Assembly (NCBI RefSeq): GCF_000215705.1
Contig: NC_015677.1
Span: 1,748,001 to 1,812,000, forward strand
Direction: 5' to 3'
DNA: 64,000 bases
Source: Ramlibacter tataouinensis TTB310
Lineage (GTDB): Bacteria; Pseudomonadota; Gammaproteobacteria; Burkholderiales; Burkholderiaceae_C
The notes beneath the pieces were generated by a model, which had not been told where the DNA came from, made no database searches, and saw nothing but the letters and a program-made list of their open reading frames with translations. A program made the position numbers and the translations under genes. Positions 8,471-17,260 of this stretch are shown here, in pieces (the first letter of the stretch is position 1; every line of letters begins with the position of its first letter).

Positions 8471-9451
8471 ATGACCCCCCTCAAGCTCAAGCACGTGCTG
8501 CTGGCCGGCCTGGCCACCTTTTCGCTGGGCGCCGGCGCGCAACAGGCCTGGCCCGACCGGCCGATCTCGCTGGTGGTGCCTTTCGCCGCCGGCGGGCCCA
8601 CCGACGTGGTGGCGCGCATGCTGGCCATCCCCATGGGCAAGGCCCTGGGCCAGCCGGTGACGGTGGAGAACGCGGTGGGCGCCGGGGGCACCATCGCCGC
8701 GACCAAGGTGGCGCGCGCCCAGCCCAACGGCTACACCGTCTTCCTGCACCACATGGGCATGTCCACCGCGCCGGCCCTGTACAAGAAGCTGCAGTTCGAC
8801 CCGCTCAAGGACTTCGAGTACATCGGCCAGGTGGTCGACGTGCCCATGACCCTGCTGGCGCGCAAGGACTTCCCCGCCAGCAACTTCCAGGAGCTGCAGG
8901 CGCACCTCAAGCGCGAGGGCAACAAGGTCTCGCTGGCCAACGCCGGCCTGGGCGCCGTGTCGCACCTGTGCGGCCTGCTGTTCCAGAGCGCCATGGGCGT
9001 GGAGCTGACCACCGTGCCCTTCGGCGGTACCGGCCCGGCCATGAACGCGCTGCTGGGCAGCCAGGTCGACCTGCTGTGCGACCAGACCACCCAGACCGTG
9101 CCGCTGATCAAGGATGGCCGCGTCAAGGTGTTCGGCGTCACGGTGCCCAAGCGGCTGGAAGCGCTGCCCAACGTGCCCACGCTGGACGAGCAGGGCCTCA
9201 AGGGCTTCGAGGTCAAGGTCTGGCATGGCCTGTACGCGCCCAAGGGCACGCCGCAGCCGGTGATCGAGAAGATCAACGCGGCGCTGCGCACCGCCGTGCA
9301 GGACCCCATGGTCACGCAGCGCCTGAAGGACCTGAGCTCGGACGTGCCGCCCATGGACAAGATCACGCCCAACGGCCTGAAGACCCACCTGGAGGCGGAG
9401 ATCGCCAAGTGGGGCCCGGTGATCCGCAAGGCCGGCGTCTACGCCGACTGA
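8471..9451 (+). CDS. Tripartite tricarboxylate transporter (Bug/TctC) substrate-binding protein
   Basis: A 326-residue Bug-family binding protein with a Sec signal (LKHVLLAGLATFSLGAGA) and the mature start WPDRPISLVVPFAAGGPTDVVAR. It has VENAVGAGGTIAATKVA and VPFGGTGPAMNALLGSQVDLLCDQTTQT; the CDQT segment also occurs in the 33.05 kb homologue, making those two the closest pair here. It is the last gene of the LysR-flanked set, 45 bases after MmgE/PrpD. A strong hairpin and an inverted-repeat element follow the stop. Having two TctC genes bracket one enzyme set suggests two related ligands or a duplication; this is inference. Confidence 0.92.
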   Translation: MTPLKLKHVLLAGLATFSLGAGAQQAWPDRPISLVVPFAAGGPTDVVARMLAIPMGKALGQPVTVENAVGAGGTIAATKVARAQPNGYTVFLHHMGMSTAPALYKKLQFDPLKDFEYIGQVVDVPMTLLARKDFPASNFQELQAHLKREGNKVSLANAGLGAVSHLCGLLFQSAMGVELTTVPFGGTGPAMNALLGSQVDLLCDQTTQTVPLIKDGRVKVFGVTVPKRLEALPNVPTLDEQGLKGFEVKVWHGLYAPKGTPQPVIEKINAALRTAVQDPMVTQRLKDLSSDVPPMDKITPNGLKTHLEAEIAKWGPVIRKAGVYAD

Positions 9452-9453
9452 TT

Positions 9454-9788
9454 TTTCCCCCCTTCTCCCCCCGCCCCTCTTCGCCCCCGCCGGGGCGAAG
9501 AGGGGAGCTTTGATCTGGTTGCGTCGCGCCGGCTACGCAGCTACCGGGAACCGTCGCCACCTGCGCGGCGCACCACGGCCCAGGCGCTGCAGTCCTAGGG
9601 ATGGCTGCCGGACCAGCTCGGAGCCGCGAGCCAGCGCGCAAGCGCGGCTGGCTCGTGCCGAGGCACGAAGGCTGTCCCGTCCTGGCCAGCGCTTTGCGCG
9701 GCCAGCGGTTCCGAGCCTGCCCGCATCGAAGCGCGTCCCCCTTCGCCCCGGCGGGGGCGAAGAGGGGCGGGGGGGAGAAGGGGGGAAG
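9454..9788. repeat. 335-bp element with ~50-bp near-perfect inverted ends and an internal branched fold
   Basis: The left end (9454-9505) and right end (9737-9788) are inverted copies that differ at only about two positions. Each end is itself a hairpin: 9474-9487 pairs with 9492-9505 over 14 bp, and 9741-9749 pairs with 9754-9762. Between them, 9616-9627 pairs with 9705-9716 (one G-U), enclosing two further hairpins (9627-9655 and 9682-9705). No transposase is present, so a MITE-like or other mobile palindromic unit is the simplest reading. The left hairpin may also stop transcription from the preceding TctC gene, although no T-run follows. This element is most of the 471-base gene-free gap; the rest (9800-9922) is AT-richer and presumably the next promoter. 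Confidence 0.75.
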
Positions 9789-9922
9789 GCGAGCAGCTCC
9801 TACAGCCCTCTAAGCAGGCCATCACCCACCATTGCTCCGGCCTTTAACAGTAAAGCCAACCTTTATCCTGCCTAAAGCATTATTCGCTTTTGCCTTGACA
9901 TCCCCGTTCCGATAATCCGCCC

Positions 9923-10891
9923 ATGAAACACTCCCGTCGCTCCCTCGTGCTGGCCGCTGCGGCCGGCGCGCTGGCCCCGGCCTGGGCCCAGCCCGCCAGC
10001 TACCCCAACAAGCCGATCCGCCTGGTCGTGCCGTTCCCGGCCGGCGGCGCCACCGACATCTTCGCCCGCGCGGTCTCGCAGAAGCTGGGCGAGAAGCTGG
10101 GCACCACCGTGGTGGTGGACAACAAGCCGGGCGCCGGCGGCGCCATCGGCTCGGACATCGCGGCCAAGGCGCCGGCCGACGGCTACACGCTGCTGCTGGC
10201 CACCAGCAGCACGCACAGCATCGGCTCGAGCTTCGGCAAGGTGCCCTACGACGCGGTGGCCGACTTCACGCCCATCTCGCACGTGGGCAACGCGCCCAGC
10301 ATCATGCTGGTACCCAACAGCTCGCCCGCTAGGACCGTCAAGGAGTGGGTGGAACACGCCCGCAGCAATCCCGGCCGGCTCAACTACGCCAGCAGCGGCA
10401 ACGGCACCGTGGTGCACCTGGGGACGGAATACTTCAAGGCCCAGGCCGGCCTGTTCCTGGTGCACATCCCCTACCGCGGCACGGCACTGGCCATCCCCGA
10501 CCTGGTGAGCGGCAAGGTCGACGTGCTGTTCGACTCGCTGCCCAGCGGCCTGCCGCACGTGCGCGAGGGCCGGCTGCGCGCCCTGGGCATCACCGGCGCC
10601 AGGCGCTCGCCGCTGCTGCCCGAGCTGCCCGCCATCAGCGAGACGGTGCCGGGCTACGAGACCGTCACCTGGTTCGGCCTGTACGGGCCCAGGGGCCTGT
10701 CCGCGGACATCGTGAACCGCATCAGCACCGGCATCGACCAGGCGCTGCAGGAAGCCGACGTGAAGGACCGCCTGGCGCGCCTGGGCATCGAGCCGGTGGG
10801 CGGCACGCCGCAGCAGTTCGCCGCCATGGCGCAGGCCGACCGCGCCAAGTGGAAGAAGATCATCGACGAGCGCAAGCTCACCGCCGACTGA
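9923..10891 (+). CDS. Tripartite tricarboxylate transporter (Bug/TctC) substrate-binding protein
   Basis: A 322-residue Bug-family binding protein. A basic N-terminus KHSRRS is followed by a signal segment ending AWAQPAS. The mature protein starts YPNKPIRLVVPFPAGGATDIFAR, then NKPGAGGAIGSDIAAKAPADGYTLLLA. Upstream (9840-9920) is unusually AT-rich for this window and contains short inverted repeats, for example AAAGC/GCTTT around 9874-9890, so its own promoter is likely there. The gamma-glutamyltransferase gene follows after 10 bases, so the two are probably co-transcribed. That hints at uptake of an amino-acid or peptide-like carboxylate, but this is only a suggestion from context. Confidence 0.92.
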   Translation: MKHSRRSLVLAAAAGALAPAWAQPASYPNKPIRLVVPFPAGGATDIFARAVSQKLGEKLGTTVVVDNKPGAGGAIGSDIAAKAPADGYTLLLATSSTHSIGSSFGKVPYDAVADFTPISHVGNAPSIMLVPNSSPARTVKEWVEHARSNPGRLNYASSGNGTVVHLGTEYFKAQAGLFLVHIPYRGTALAIPDLVSGKVDVLFDSLPSGLPHVREGRLRALGITGARRSPLLPELPAISETVPGYETVTWFGLYGPRGLSADIVNRISTGIDQALQEADVKDRLARLGIEPVGGTPQQFAAMAQADRAKWKKIIDERKLTAD

Positions 10892-10901
10892 AAGCGCCTC
10901 C

Positions 10902-12512
10902 ATGCAGTTCGACTTCAGCAATCCCTACCCGACGGCGCGCCTGCCGGTCTTCGCGCGCAACGTGGTGTCCACCTCGCACCCGCTGGCCGCGCAGGCCGGC
11001 CTGCGCATGCTGGGCAAGGGCGGCAACGCGGTCGATGCCGCCGTCGCCGCCGCGGCCGCCATGACCATCTGCGAGCCGGTGAGCAACGGCCTGGGCAGCG
11101 ACGCCTTCGCCATCCTGTGGGACGGCCGCCAGCTGCAGGGCATCAACGGCTCGGGCCGCGCGCCCGCCGGCTGGACGCCGGAGTACTTCCGCAGGAAGTA
11201 CGGCGCGGACGCGAAGAAGCCGCCCAAGCGCGGCATCGACTCCGTCAGCGTGCCGGGCGCGGTAGGCACCTGGGCGGCGCTGTCCGAGCGCTATGGCAAG
11301 CTGCCTTTCGCCGACCTGATGGAGCCGGCCATCGAGATCGCCGAGCGCGGCTACCTGCTGCCGGTGGTGGTGCAGCAGAAGTGGGCCGCCGCCACGCCGG
11401 AGCTGGGCGGCCAGCCGGGCTTCGCGCAGAGCTTCCTGCCCTGGGGCCGCGCGCCGCAGGTGGGCGAGCTGTTCCAGTTCAAGGCGGCTGCGCGCGCCCT
11501 GCGCGCCATCGCGCAGACCCGGGGCCAGGCGTTCTACGGCGGCGAGATCGCGCAGGCGCTGGCGCGCTTCAGCCAGGAGAACGGCGGCGTGCACACGGCG
11601 CAGGACTTCGCCGCCTTCCAACCGGAGTGGGTGACGCCCATCCGGAAGAACTACCGCGGCTACACGCTGCACGAGATCCCGCCCAACGGCCAGGGCATCG
11701 CCGCCCTGATCGCGCTGGGCATCCTGGACAGGTTCGATGTGGGCTCGCTGCCGGTGGACGGCGCCGACTCGCAGCACCTGCAGATCGAGGCGATGAAGCT
11801 GGCCTTTGCCGATGTGTACCGCTGGGTGGCCGAGCGTTCGGCCATGGAGGTCACGACCGAGCAGATGCTGGACGACGCCTACCTCGCGAGCCGGGCGAAG
11901 CTGATCGACCCGAGGAAGGCGCAGGACTTCCAGGCCGGCAACCCGGTCCAGGGCGGCACCATCTACCTGACCGCGGCCGACCAGGACGGCATGATGGTCA
12001 GCTTCATCCAGAGCAACTACATGGGCTTCGGCTCCGGCTGCGTGGAGCCCGGCTGGGGCATCAGCCTGCAGAACCGCGGCCACGGCTTCGGCCTGGAGCC
12101 GGGCGCGAACCAGGTCGCGCCGGGCAAGCGGCCCTTCCACACCATCATCCCGGCCTTCCTGACCAAGGAAGGCCAGCCGGTCATGTCCTTCGGCGTGATG
12201 GGCGGCAACATGCAGCCGCAGGGCCACCTGCAGACTCTGGTGCGCATGATCGACTACGGCCAGAACCCGCAGGCCGCCTGCGACGCGCCACGCTGGCGCT
12301 TCAACGCCGGCCTGGAGATCAACGTCGAGCAGCAGATGAACAAGGCCACGGTGCAGGAGCTCATGGCCCGCGGCCACCGTGTCGAGGTCATCAACGACAG
12401 CTACCAGGACTTCGGCGCCGGCCAGTTCATCTGGCGTGCCGGCGACCCGAAGGTGGAGGGCTACGTCTGCGCCAGCGACCCGCGGCGCGACGGGCTGGTG
12501 GCCGGCTTCTGA
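10902..12512 (+). CDS. Gamma-glutamyltransferase family protein
   Basis: A 536-residue Ntn-hydrolase of the gamma-glutamyltransferase family, made as a precursor that cleaves itself before a Thr nucleophile. The N-terminal region has STSHPLAAQAGLRMLGKGGNAVDAAVAAAAA, typical of the large subunit. The processing site is expected at the Thr of GGTIYLTAADQDG (about residue 353), and the small subunit contains RPFHTIIPAF and the glycine-rich SFGVMGGNMQPQGHLQ. There is no signal peptide, so it should be cytoplasmic, unlike periplasmic E. coli Ggt. It sits 10 bases after a TctC gene. Family members include glutathione hydrolases and acylases; the substrate is open. Confidence 0.9.
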   Translation: MQFDFSNPYPTARLPVFARNVVSTSHPLAAQAGLRMLGKGGNAVDAAVAAAAAMTICEPVSNGLGSDAFAILWDGRQLQGINGSGRAPAGWTPEYFRRKYGADAKKPPKRGIDSVSVPGAVGTWAALSERYGKLPFADLMEPAIEIAERGYLLPVVVQQKWAAATPELGGQPGFAQSFLPWGRAPQVGELFQFKAAARALRAIAQTRGQAFYGGEIAQALARFSQENGGVHTAQDFAAFQPEWVTPIRKNYRGYTLHEIPPNGQGIAALIALGILDRFDVGSLPVDGADSQHLQIEAMKLAFADVYRWVAERSAMEVTTEQMLDDAYLASRAKLIDPRKAQDFQAGNPVQGGTIYLTAADQDGMMVSFIQSNYMGFGSGCVEPGWGISLQNRGHGFGLEPGANQVAPGKRPFHTIIPAFLTKEGQPVMSFGVMGGNMQPQGHLQTLVRMIDYGQNPQAACDAPRWRFNAGLEINVEQQMNKATVQELMARGHRVEVINDSYQDFGAGQFIWRAGDPKVEGYVCASDPRRDGLVAGF

Positions 12513-12515
12513 AAC

Positions 12516-13310
12516 TTACCCGACCCGCAGCAGGATGACCGGGGAGCTGGACTTGAGGTAGTCCAGCAGGGTGTGGATGAACACCAGGATGCCGGTCATC
12601 TCCAGCGTCTCCTCCAGGGTCATGGCCACCATGTAGGGCACCAGGTCGGCACCCGCGATGCCGGCGGTTTCCGGCTCGATGAAGAAGTAACCGCCGACCA
12701 TCTCCATGCCCACGGCACCCAGCACGTAGAGCCCGCCCGACACCAGGAACAGGGCCCGGGTGCGCGCGGGCAGGCTGCCCAGGAAGCGCAGGTAGTACAG
12801 CAGCACGGCCACGGCGAACAGCGCGCCGGCGATCACCCAGCCGAAACGCAGCACGCCCCGCAGGTCGAAGGCCTTGACCATGGGATTGATCAGCACCTCG
12901 TGGAAGCTGGCGGATTCGTCCAGCGACAAGCCGAGGAACAATAGCGCCAGCAGCAGCCACTGGGCGTGGAAGCGGTCCCGGGCGCGCTGCTTGAGCCCCG
13001 CGATCAGGCCCAGCAGCAGCGCACTGATGAGCAAGAGGAGCGAGGAGAACCAGGTGGGCACGTTGCCTTCCTGGTCCAGGTAGAAGCGATTCACGCCCGG
13101 CAGCGACCAGTCGGCCAGGTAGGTGAGCACCACCAGAATGTGCAGGAACACCAGGCCCGCCGCCGCGAGTCCCAGGGCCCGCAGCACCGCGGCCACGTTG
13201 ATGGACATGAACATCGATGCGGGGGCCCGCCCCGCGTCGGTGGGTGGCGCGTGCATCACGGGGGATGCGTGCGACAAGCTCGTGGCAACGGGCGATGCAA
13301 GTTGTGACAT
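12516..13310 (-). CDS. Multi-pass integral membrane protein, unknown function
   Basis: A ~264-residue protein with about seven hydrophobic segments, including VLRALGLAAAGLVFLHILVVLTYL, FSSLLLLISALLLGLIAGL, QWLLLALLFLGLSLDE and LRFGWVIAGALFAVAVLLYYL. Loop residues include LDESASFHE and ETLEMTGILVFIHTLLDYL. I do not recognise a named family. The start is uncertain: an ATG at 13310 gives MSQLASPV, but a downstream MFMSINV start would remove a poorly conserved-looking leader. It is convergent with the gamma-glutamyltransferase gene, with only 3 bases between stops. Confidence 0.75.
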   Translation of the reverse strand: MSQLASPVATSLSHASPVMHAPPTDAGRAPASMFMSINVAAVLRALGLAAAGLVFLHILVVLTYLADWSLPGVNRFYLDQEGNVPTWFSSLLLLISALLLGLIAGLKQRARDRFHAQWLLLALLFLGLSLDESASFHEVLINPMVKAFDLRGVLRFGWVIAGALFAVAVLLYYLRFLGSLPARTRALFLVSGGLYVLGAVGMEMVGGYFFIEPETAGIAGADLVPYMVAMTLEETLEMTGILVFIHTLLDYLKSSSPVILLRVG

Positions 13311-13450
13311 AACAGTAACATCAGCAGCGGTTGGCAAGTATCGGTCAGGACAGCCCGGTGTGGTTCATCAGCCGTGAAATTTTTCCGGCAGGTCCGGCAC
13401 CTTACTCAGCCGTAGAAGAGCAGTCGGCCAGCCCTGCCGCCGCGGATGAC

Positions 13451-14437
13451 TCAGTCGACCTTGACGTTGGCGGTGACTATCACCTTCTTCCACCGGGCCC
13501 GCTCGGCCTCGACGAAGGCGGTCATGTCGGCGGGCGTGCCGCCCACCACCTCGGCGCCCTGGGCCGCGAACTTCTGCTGCACGTCCGGCATCTTCATCAC
13601 CTCGAGCACCGCGGCGTTCAGCTTGACGGCGATGGGCGCTGGCGTTCCCGGCGGCGCGGCGATGGCGAACCAGGCCGAGGCCACGAAATCCGGCAGCCCC
13701 GCCTCCACCGCCGAGGGCACCTCCGGCGCCATGGAACCGCGCCGCGGCGAGGCCAGCGCCAGCAGCTTGACCTGCCGGGCCTGCTGGAACTTGAGCACCG
13801 CCGAGACGTTGCCGAAGAACAGGTCGACCCGGCCGCCCAGCAGCTCGGTCAGCGCCGGGCCCTCGCCCTTGAAGGGCACGTGGACCAGCTCGGTACCGGT
13901 CATGGTGGCGAACATCTGGCCCGTGAGGTGCGAGGTGGAGCCGCTGCCCTGCGAGCCGTAGGTCACCTTGCCCGGATGCGCCCTGGCGTAGGCGACCAGC
14001 TCCTTGACCGAGTTCACCGGCAGGTCGGCGCGCGCGGTGATCACGTTGGGCACGCTGGCCATCAGCACCACCGGCACCAGGGCCGCCGGGTCGTAGCGCA
14101 TGTCGCGGTACAGGTTCTGGTTGATGGCCAGCGGGCCCGGCGGCGTGGCCAGCAGGGTGTAGCCGTCCGGCTCGGCCGCGGCCACCGCCTGCGCGCCGAT
14201 GTTGCCGCCGGCGCCGGGGCGGTTGTCCACCAGCACCGGCTGGCCCCAGCGCTCGGACAGCTTCTGCGCCACGGTGCGGGTCAGCACGTCCACCGTCCCG
14301 CCGGGCGGGAAGTTCACGATCATGCGGATCGGCCGGCCGGGGTAGGCCGCGGCCGCGTCCTGCGCGGCGGCCGGCCCGCCGGCCAGGCCGGCCGCCGCCA
14401 GCAGCGCCGCGGCGAGGAAGGTTCGCTTGGTGTCCAT
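13451..14437 (-). CDS. Tripartite tricarboxylate transporter (Bug/TctC) substrate-binding protein at the end of the tph-type operon
   Basis: A 328-residue Bug-family protein with signal MDTKRTFLAAALLAAAGLAGGPAAAQ. The mature start is YPGRPIRMIVNFPPGGTVDVLTR, then NRPGAGGNIGAQAVAA and the loop LATPPGPLAINQNLYRDM. That loop resembles SPPGPIAINHHLYKAM in the TctC gene at the head of the same operon, so these two are close paralogues. It starts 43 bases after the ThDP-enzyme stop behind a clear GGAGAC. It probably supplies a second ligand specificity for the aromatic acid operon; the ligand is unknown. Confidence 0.92.
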   Translation of the reverse strand: MDTKRTFLAAALLAAAGLAGGPAAAQDAAAAYPGRPIRMIVNFPPGGTVDVLTRTVAQKLSERWGQPVLVDNRPGAGGNIGAQAVAAAEPDGYTLLATPPGPLAINQNLYRDMRYDPAALVPVVLMASVPNVITARADLPVNSVKELVAYARAHPGKVTYGSQGSGSTSHLTGQMFATMTGTELVHVPFKGEGPALTELLGGRVDLFFGNVSAVLKFQQARQVKLLALASPRRGSMAPEVPSAVEAGLPDFVASAWFAIAAPPGTPAPIAVKLNAAVLEVMKMPDVQQKFAAQGAEVVGGTPADMTAFVEAERARWKKVIVTANVKVD

Positions 14438-14480
14438 GCTCTTTGTCTCCTGGTTGGGATCGTAGGCGGCGGCGCGGCCT

Positions 14481-16205
14481 TCACGGGGGGCCCAGCACCT
14501 GGCCGGAAATCGGCGGCAGCACCACGTCGACCACCGCGCTGCGGCCGCCGCGCACCGTCTCCAGCGCCTGCCGCAGCGTGGCATCCAGCTCGGAGGCGCG
14601 GCTGACCCGGAAGGCCGCCGCGCCGCCGGCCGCCGCGGCGATGTCGGCCAGGCGGGCACGGGCGGTGGTAGTGGTCCAGTAGCGGTCGCGCTGCCTGGCG
14701 GTGCCCTGCGGGTGCACCAGCAGGGTCGAGGCCTTGGGCGCGTTCCAGCCGCCGTTGTTGAAGACCACCGTGAGCTGCGGCGCGCCATAGGTTTCGCCCA
14801 CCCAGTAGGTGCTGCTGGGCACGCCGAACACGTAGCTGCCGTCTCCCACCAGGGTGATCACCTCGGCCTGCGGGTCGGCCAGCTTCACCCCGATGGCGGC
14901 GTTGATGCCCCAGCCCAGGCCGCTGCCGCCGTTGGCGTAGTAGCTGCCGGGCCGCGCCATGCGCAGCGTGTGCAGCACGCGCTCGGTGGCGGTGGGCGAT
15001 TCGAACAGCACCACGGTGCGCTCGCCCACCAGGCGGGCCACGGCTTCGCTCAGCTGCTGCAGGTTGATGCCGCCGTCGGGCGCGGCGGGCAGGTCGGGCA
15101 GCGCCAGCCGGCCGCGCGCATCGGCGATCCAGGCTTCCCGCTGCGCCCGTCCGACGCCGCCGGTGAGCACGGGCAGGTCAAGCAGCTGCCGCAGCACCGC
15201 CAGGCTGTCGGCCTGCCAGCGGCGCTCGGCCGGGAAATGCCAGAAGCCCAGGCCGGGCTTGAGCGGGTCGCAGTCGATGTGGAACAGCCGCGCATCCGGC
15301 CGCGGCGCGGCCTGGCCGGGGATCCAGGGCACGTCCACGTCCAGCATCAGAACCAGGTCGGCTTCGTCGAGCAGCGCGTTGCGGCGGTAGCCCACGTGGT
15401 TGGGATGGTCGCCGGGGCAGTTCACGTACTGCGGGTTCACCTCGGACACCGCGAGGCCCATGCGCGAGGACAGCTCGGCCAGCAGGGCGGCCGCCTCCGG
15501 CTGGCGTCCCAGGTAGCTGGTGATGACCAGCGGCCGCCGCGCGCCCCACAGGGCCTGCGCCAGGTCCCGCGCGGCCTCCTGCGGCAGGCCCGCGCCGCGC
15601 GCCGGCGCCCAATCGGGCAGGGCTTGCGCCGGCGCGGCGGCCGGCTCCTCCCAGACCTCGCGCGCGCCGGTCAGGTACACCGGGCCGGCCGGCTCGGTGC
15701 AGGCCAGCTGCATCCCGCGCAGCAGCACCTGGTCCACCATCTCGCCGGCCCGCAGCTCGTAGGACCACTTGACGTAGGGCCCCACGATCTCGTGCTGGCG
15801 CGGGGTGTCCTGCGTGTAGTGGATGAACTCGGTGCGCGCGCCGGCGCGCCCCCCGCCCACGGTCACCGGCGACAGGCCGGCCACCACGATGGCCGGCACC
15901 CGGCCGCGCGCGGCGTTGTGGATGCTGCTGCCCAGGTTCTGCGTGCCCACGTCCACGTGCACCAGCACCATCTGCGCCCGCCCGCTGCGCATGGCATGGC
16001 CGTGGGCGGCGCTCAGCGCCGTCATCTCGTGCGGGCAGACGATGACCCGGGGCATGGCCGCGCCCTCGGCGTCCAGGGCGGCAAAGGCCTCGATGAAGGC
16101 CGGGTGGTCGCTGCCCAGGTTGGTGAAGAGGCAGTCCACGCCCATCCGCGCCGCCTCTTCGAGCAGGCGGCGCGCGGCCGTGGGGGAAGAGGGGGTGGGT
16201 GGCAT
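14481..16205 (-). CDS. Thiamine-diphosphate-dependent enzyme (acetolactate synthase/benzoylformate decarboxylase-like)
   Basis: A 574-residue ThDP enzyme with the Pyr, middle and PP domains in the usual order. The catalytic Glu that activates ThDP is at about residue 60 (VIVCPHEMTALSAAHGHAM). The middle domain has the Rossmann-like PLVITSYLGRQPEA. The PP domain has the Mg/ThDP motif GDGSYVFG...VVFNNGGWN (GDG-X~25-NN). There is no FAD-type feature I can call and no regulatory-subunit gene nearby, so a 2-oxo-acid decarboxylase or lyase is as likely as an acetolactate synthase. The start is the ATG 10 bases after the reductase stop. It is placed after tphA1, where known tph operons do not have such a gene; its reaction is unresolved. 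Confidence 0.85.
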   Translation of the reverse strand: MPPTPSSPTAARRLLEEAARMGVDCLFTNLGSDHPAFIEAFAALDAEGAAMPRVIVCPHEMTALSAAHGHAMRSGRAQMVLVHVDVGTQNLGSSIHNAARGRVPAIVVAGLSPVTVGGGRAGARTEFIHYTQDTPRQHEIVGPYVKWSYELRAGEMVDQVLLRGMQLACTEPAGPVYLTGAREVWEEPAAAPAQALPDWAPARGAGLPQEAARDLAQALWGARRPLVITSYLGRQPEAAALLAELSSRMGLAVSEVNPQYVNCPGDHPNHVGYRRNALLDEADLVLMLDVDVPWIPGQAAPRPDARLFHIDCDPLKPGLGFWHFPAERRWQADSLAVLRQLLDLPVLTGGVGRAQREAWIADARGRLALPDLPAAPDGGINLQQLSEAVARLVGERTVVLFESPTATERVLHTLRMARPGSYYANGGSGLGWGINAAIGVKLADPQAEVITLVGDGSYVFGVPSSTYWVGETYGAPQLTVVFNNGGWNAPKASTLLVHPQGTARQRDRYWTTTTARARLADIAAAAGGAAAFRVSRASELDATLRQALETVRGGRSAVVDVVLPPISGQVLGPP

Positions 16206-16215
16206 GGCTGGCGGT

Positions 16216-17247
16216 TCAGGCTTGGGGTGGGGCGGGTAAGGTGTCGGGCGCGGCGGCGGCCGGCCCGGGCACGAAGGCATCGCTGTGGAAGCGCTGCGGC
16301 GCAAGCCCGCGCCCGGCGACGCAGGCCTGCCTGACCGCGGCCACCATGGCCGGGGCGCCGCAGCAGTAGACCTCCCAGCCGGCCAGCGAAGGGCAGTGCG
16401 CGAGCAGGGCCTGGTCTACCCGGCCGTGGAAGCCGCCCAGAGCCTGCGCATCGGCTGCGTCCTCCACCGCCGGCAGGAAGCTGAAGCCGGGCAGCTGCAG
16501 GCGCCAGCGCTCCACGGCGCCCAGCAGGTACAGCCCGGCGCGGTTGCGCCCGCCCCAGATCAGCGTCACCGGGCGGCGCACGCGCTTTTTCACCAGGTCG
16601 TCCAGCAGCGACTTGACGGGCGCGAAGCCGGTGCCGCCGGCCACGCACAGCAGCGGCGCGCCGGCCTGCTCGCGCAGCTCGAAGCTGCCGAAGGGCAGCT
16701 CCAGCTGCAGCACCTCGCCCGGCTCGAGACCGGCCACGATGGCGCTGAACCGCCCGCCCGGCACGTGGCGCACGTGCAGCTGCAGCATGTCGCTCTCGTG
16801 CGGCGGGTTGGCCATGGAGTACGAGCGACGGCTGCCGTCGGGCAGCACCAGCTGCAGGTACTGGCCGGCCTTGAACCTGGCGCGCTGGCCCGGCGGCAGC
16901 CGCAGCTGCAGCACGCTCACGTCATCGGCCGCGCGGGTGTTGCGGTACACCTTGGCGGCGAAGGTCTTGCGCGCGCCCGGCTCGGCGCGGTGCCAGGCCG
17001 GCGGCGCGATCTCCAGGTCGCCCAGCGGGACGCACTGGCAGAACAGGTGCTGGCCCGCAGGCGCCACCTCGCTGGGCGGCGAGTGCACCGGGCCGGACGG
17101 CACGGCCCCCGCGCAGTTGCCGCACACGCCCTTGCGGCAGGAGTAGGGCATCTCGATGCCGGCCTTGAGCGCGGCGTCCAGGAGGTTCTGCCCGGACTCG
17201 CAGGGAAAGTGCAGGTCGGTGCCGGCGATGCGGATGTCGTGGGCCAT
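16216..17247 (-). CDS. tphA1: Terephthalate 1,2-dioxygenase reductase component
   Basis: A 343-residue electron-transfer protein taking electrons from NAD(P)H to the Rieske oxygenase. The N-terminal plant-type ferredoxin domain has CRKGVCGNC (Cys37, 42, 45) with a fourth Cys at 70 or 72. The FAD domain has RSYSMANPP, and the nucleotide-binding domain has CVAGGTGFAPVKSLLDDL. This ferredoxin-FAD-NAD order and length match TphA1. The downstream part, such as SYSMANPPHESD and HVRHVPGGRFS, matches the Comamonas TphA1 sequence as I recall it. It starts 13 bases after tphB, so it belongs to the same transcript. Confidence 0.9.
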   Translation of the reverse strand: MAHDIRIAGTDLHFPCESGQNLLDAALKAGIEMPYSCRKGVCGNCAGAVPSGPVHSPPSEVAPAGQHLFCQCVPLGDLEIAPPAWHRAEPGARKTFAAKVYRNTRAADDVSVLQLRLPPGQRARFKAGQYLQLVLPDGSRRSYSMANPPHESDMLQLHVRHVPGGRFSAIVAGLEPGEVLQLELPFGSFELREQAGAPLLCVAGGTGFAPVKSLLDDLVKKRVRRPVTLIWGGRNRAGLYLLGAVERWRLQLPGFSFLPAVEDAADAQALGGFHGRVDQALLAHCPSLAGWEVYCCGAPAMVAAVRQACVAGRGLAPQRFHSDAFVPGPAAAAPDTLPAPPQA

Positions 17248-17260
17248 CGGTTGTCCCTTG

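Noticed and set aside
9895..9916. TTGACA followed by GATAAT as a promoter for the 9.9 kb TctC gene
   Set aside because: The spacing is only 10 bases, and the -10 would sit 6 bases from the ATG.
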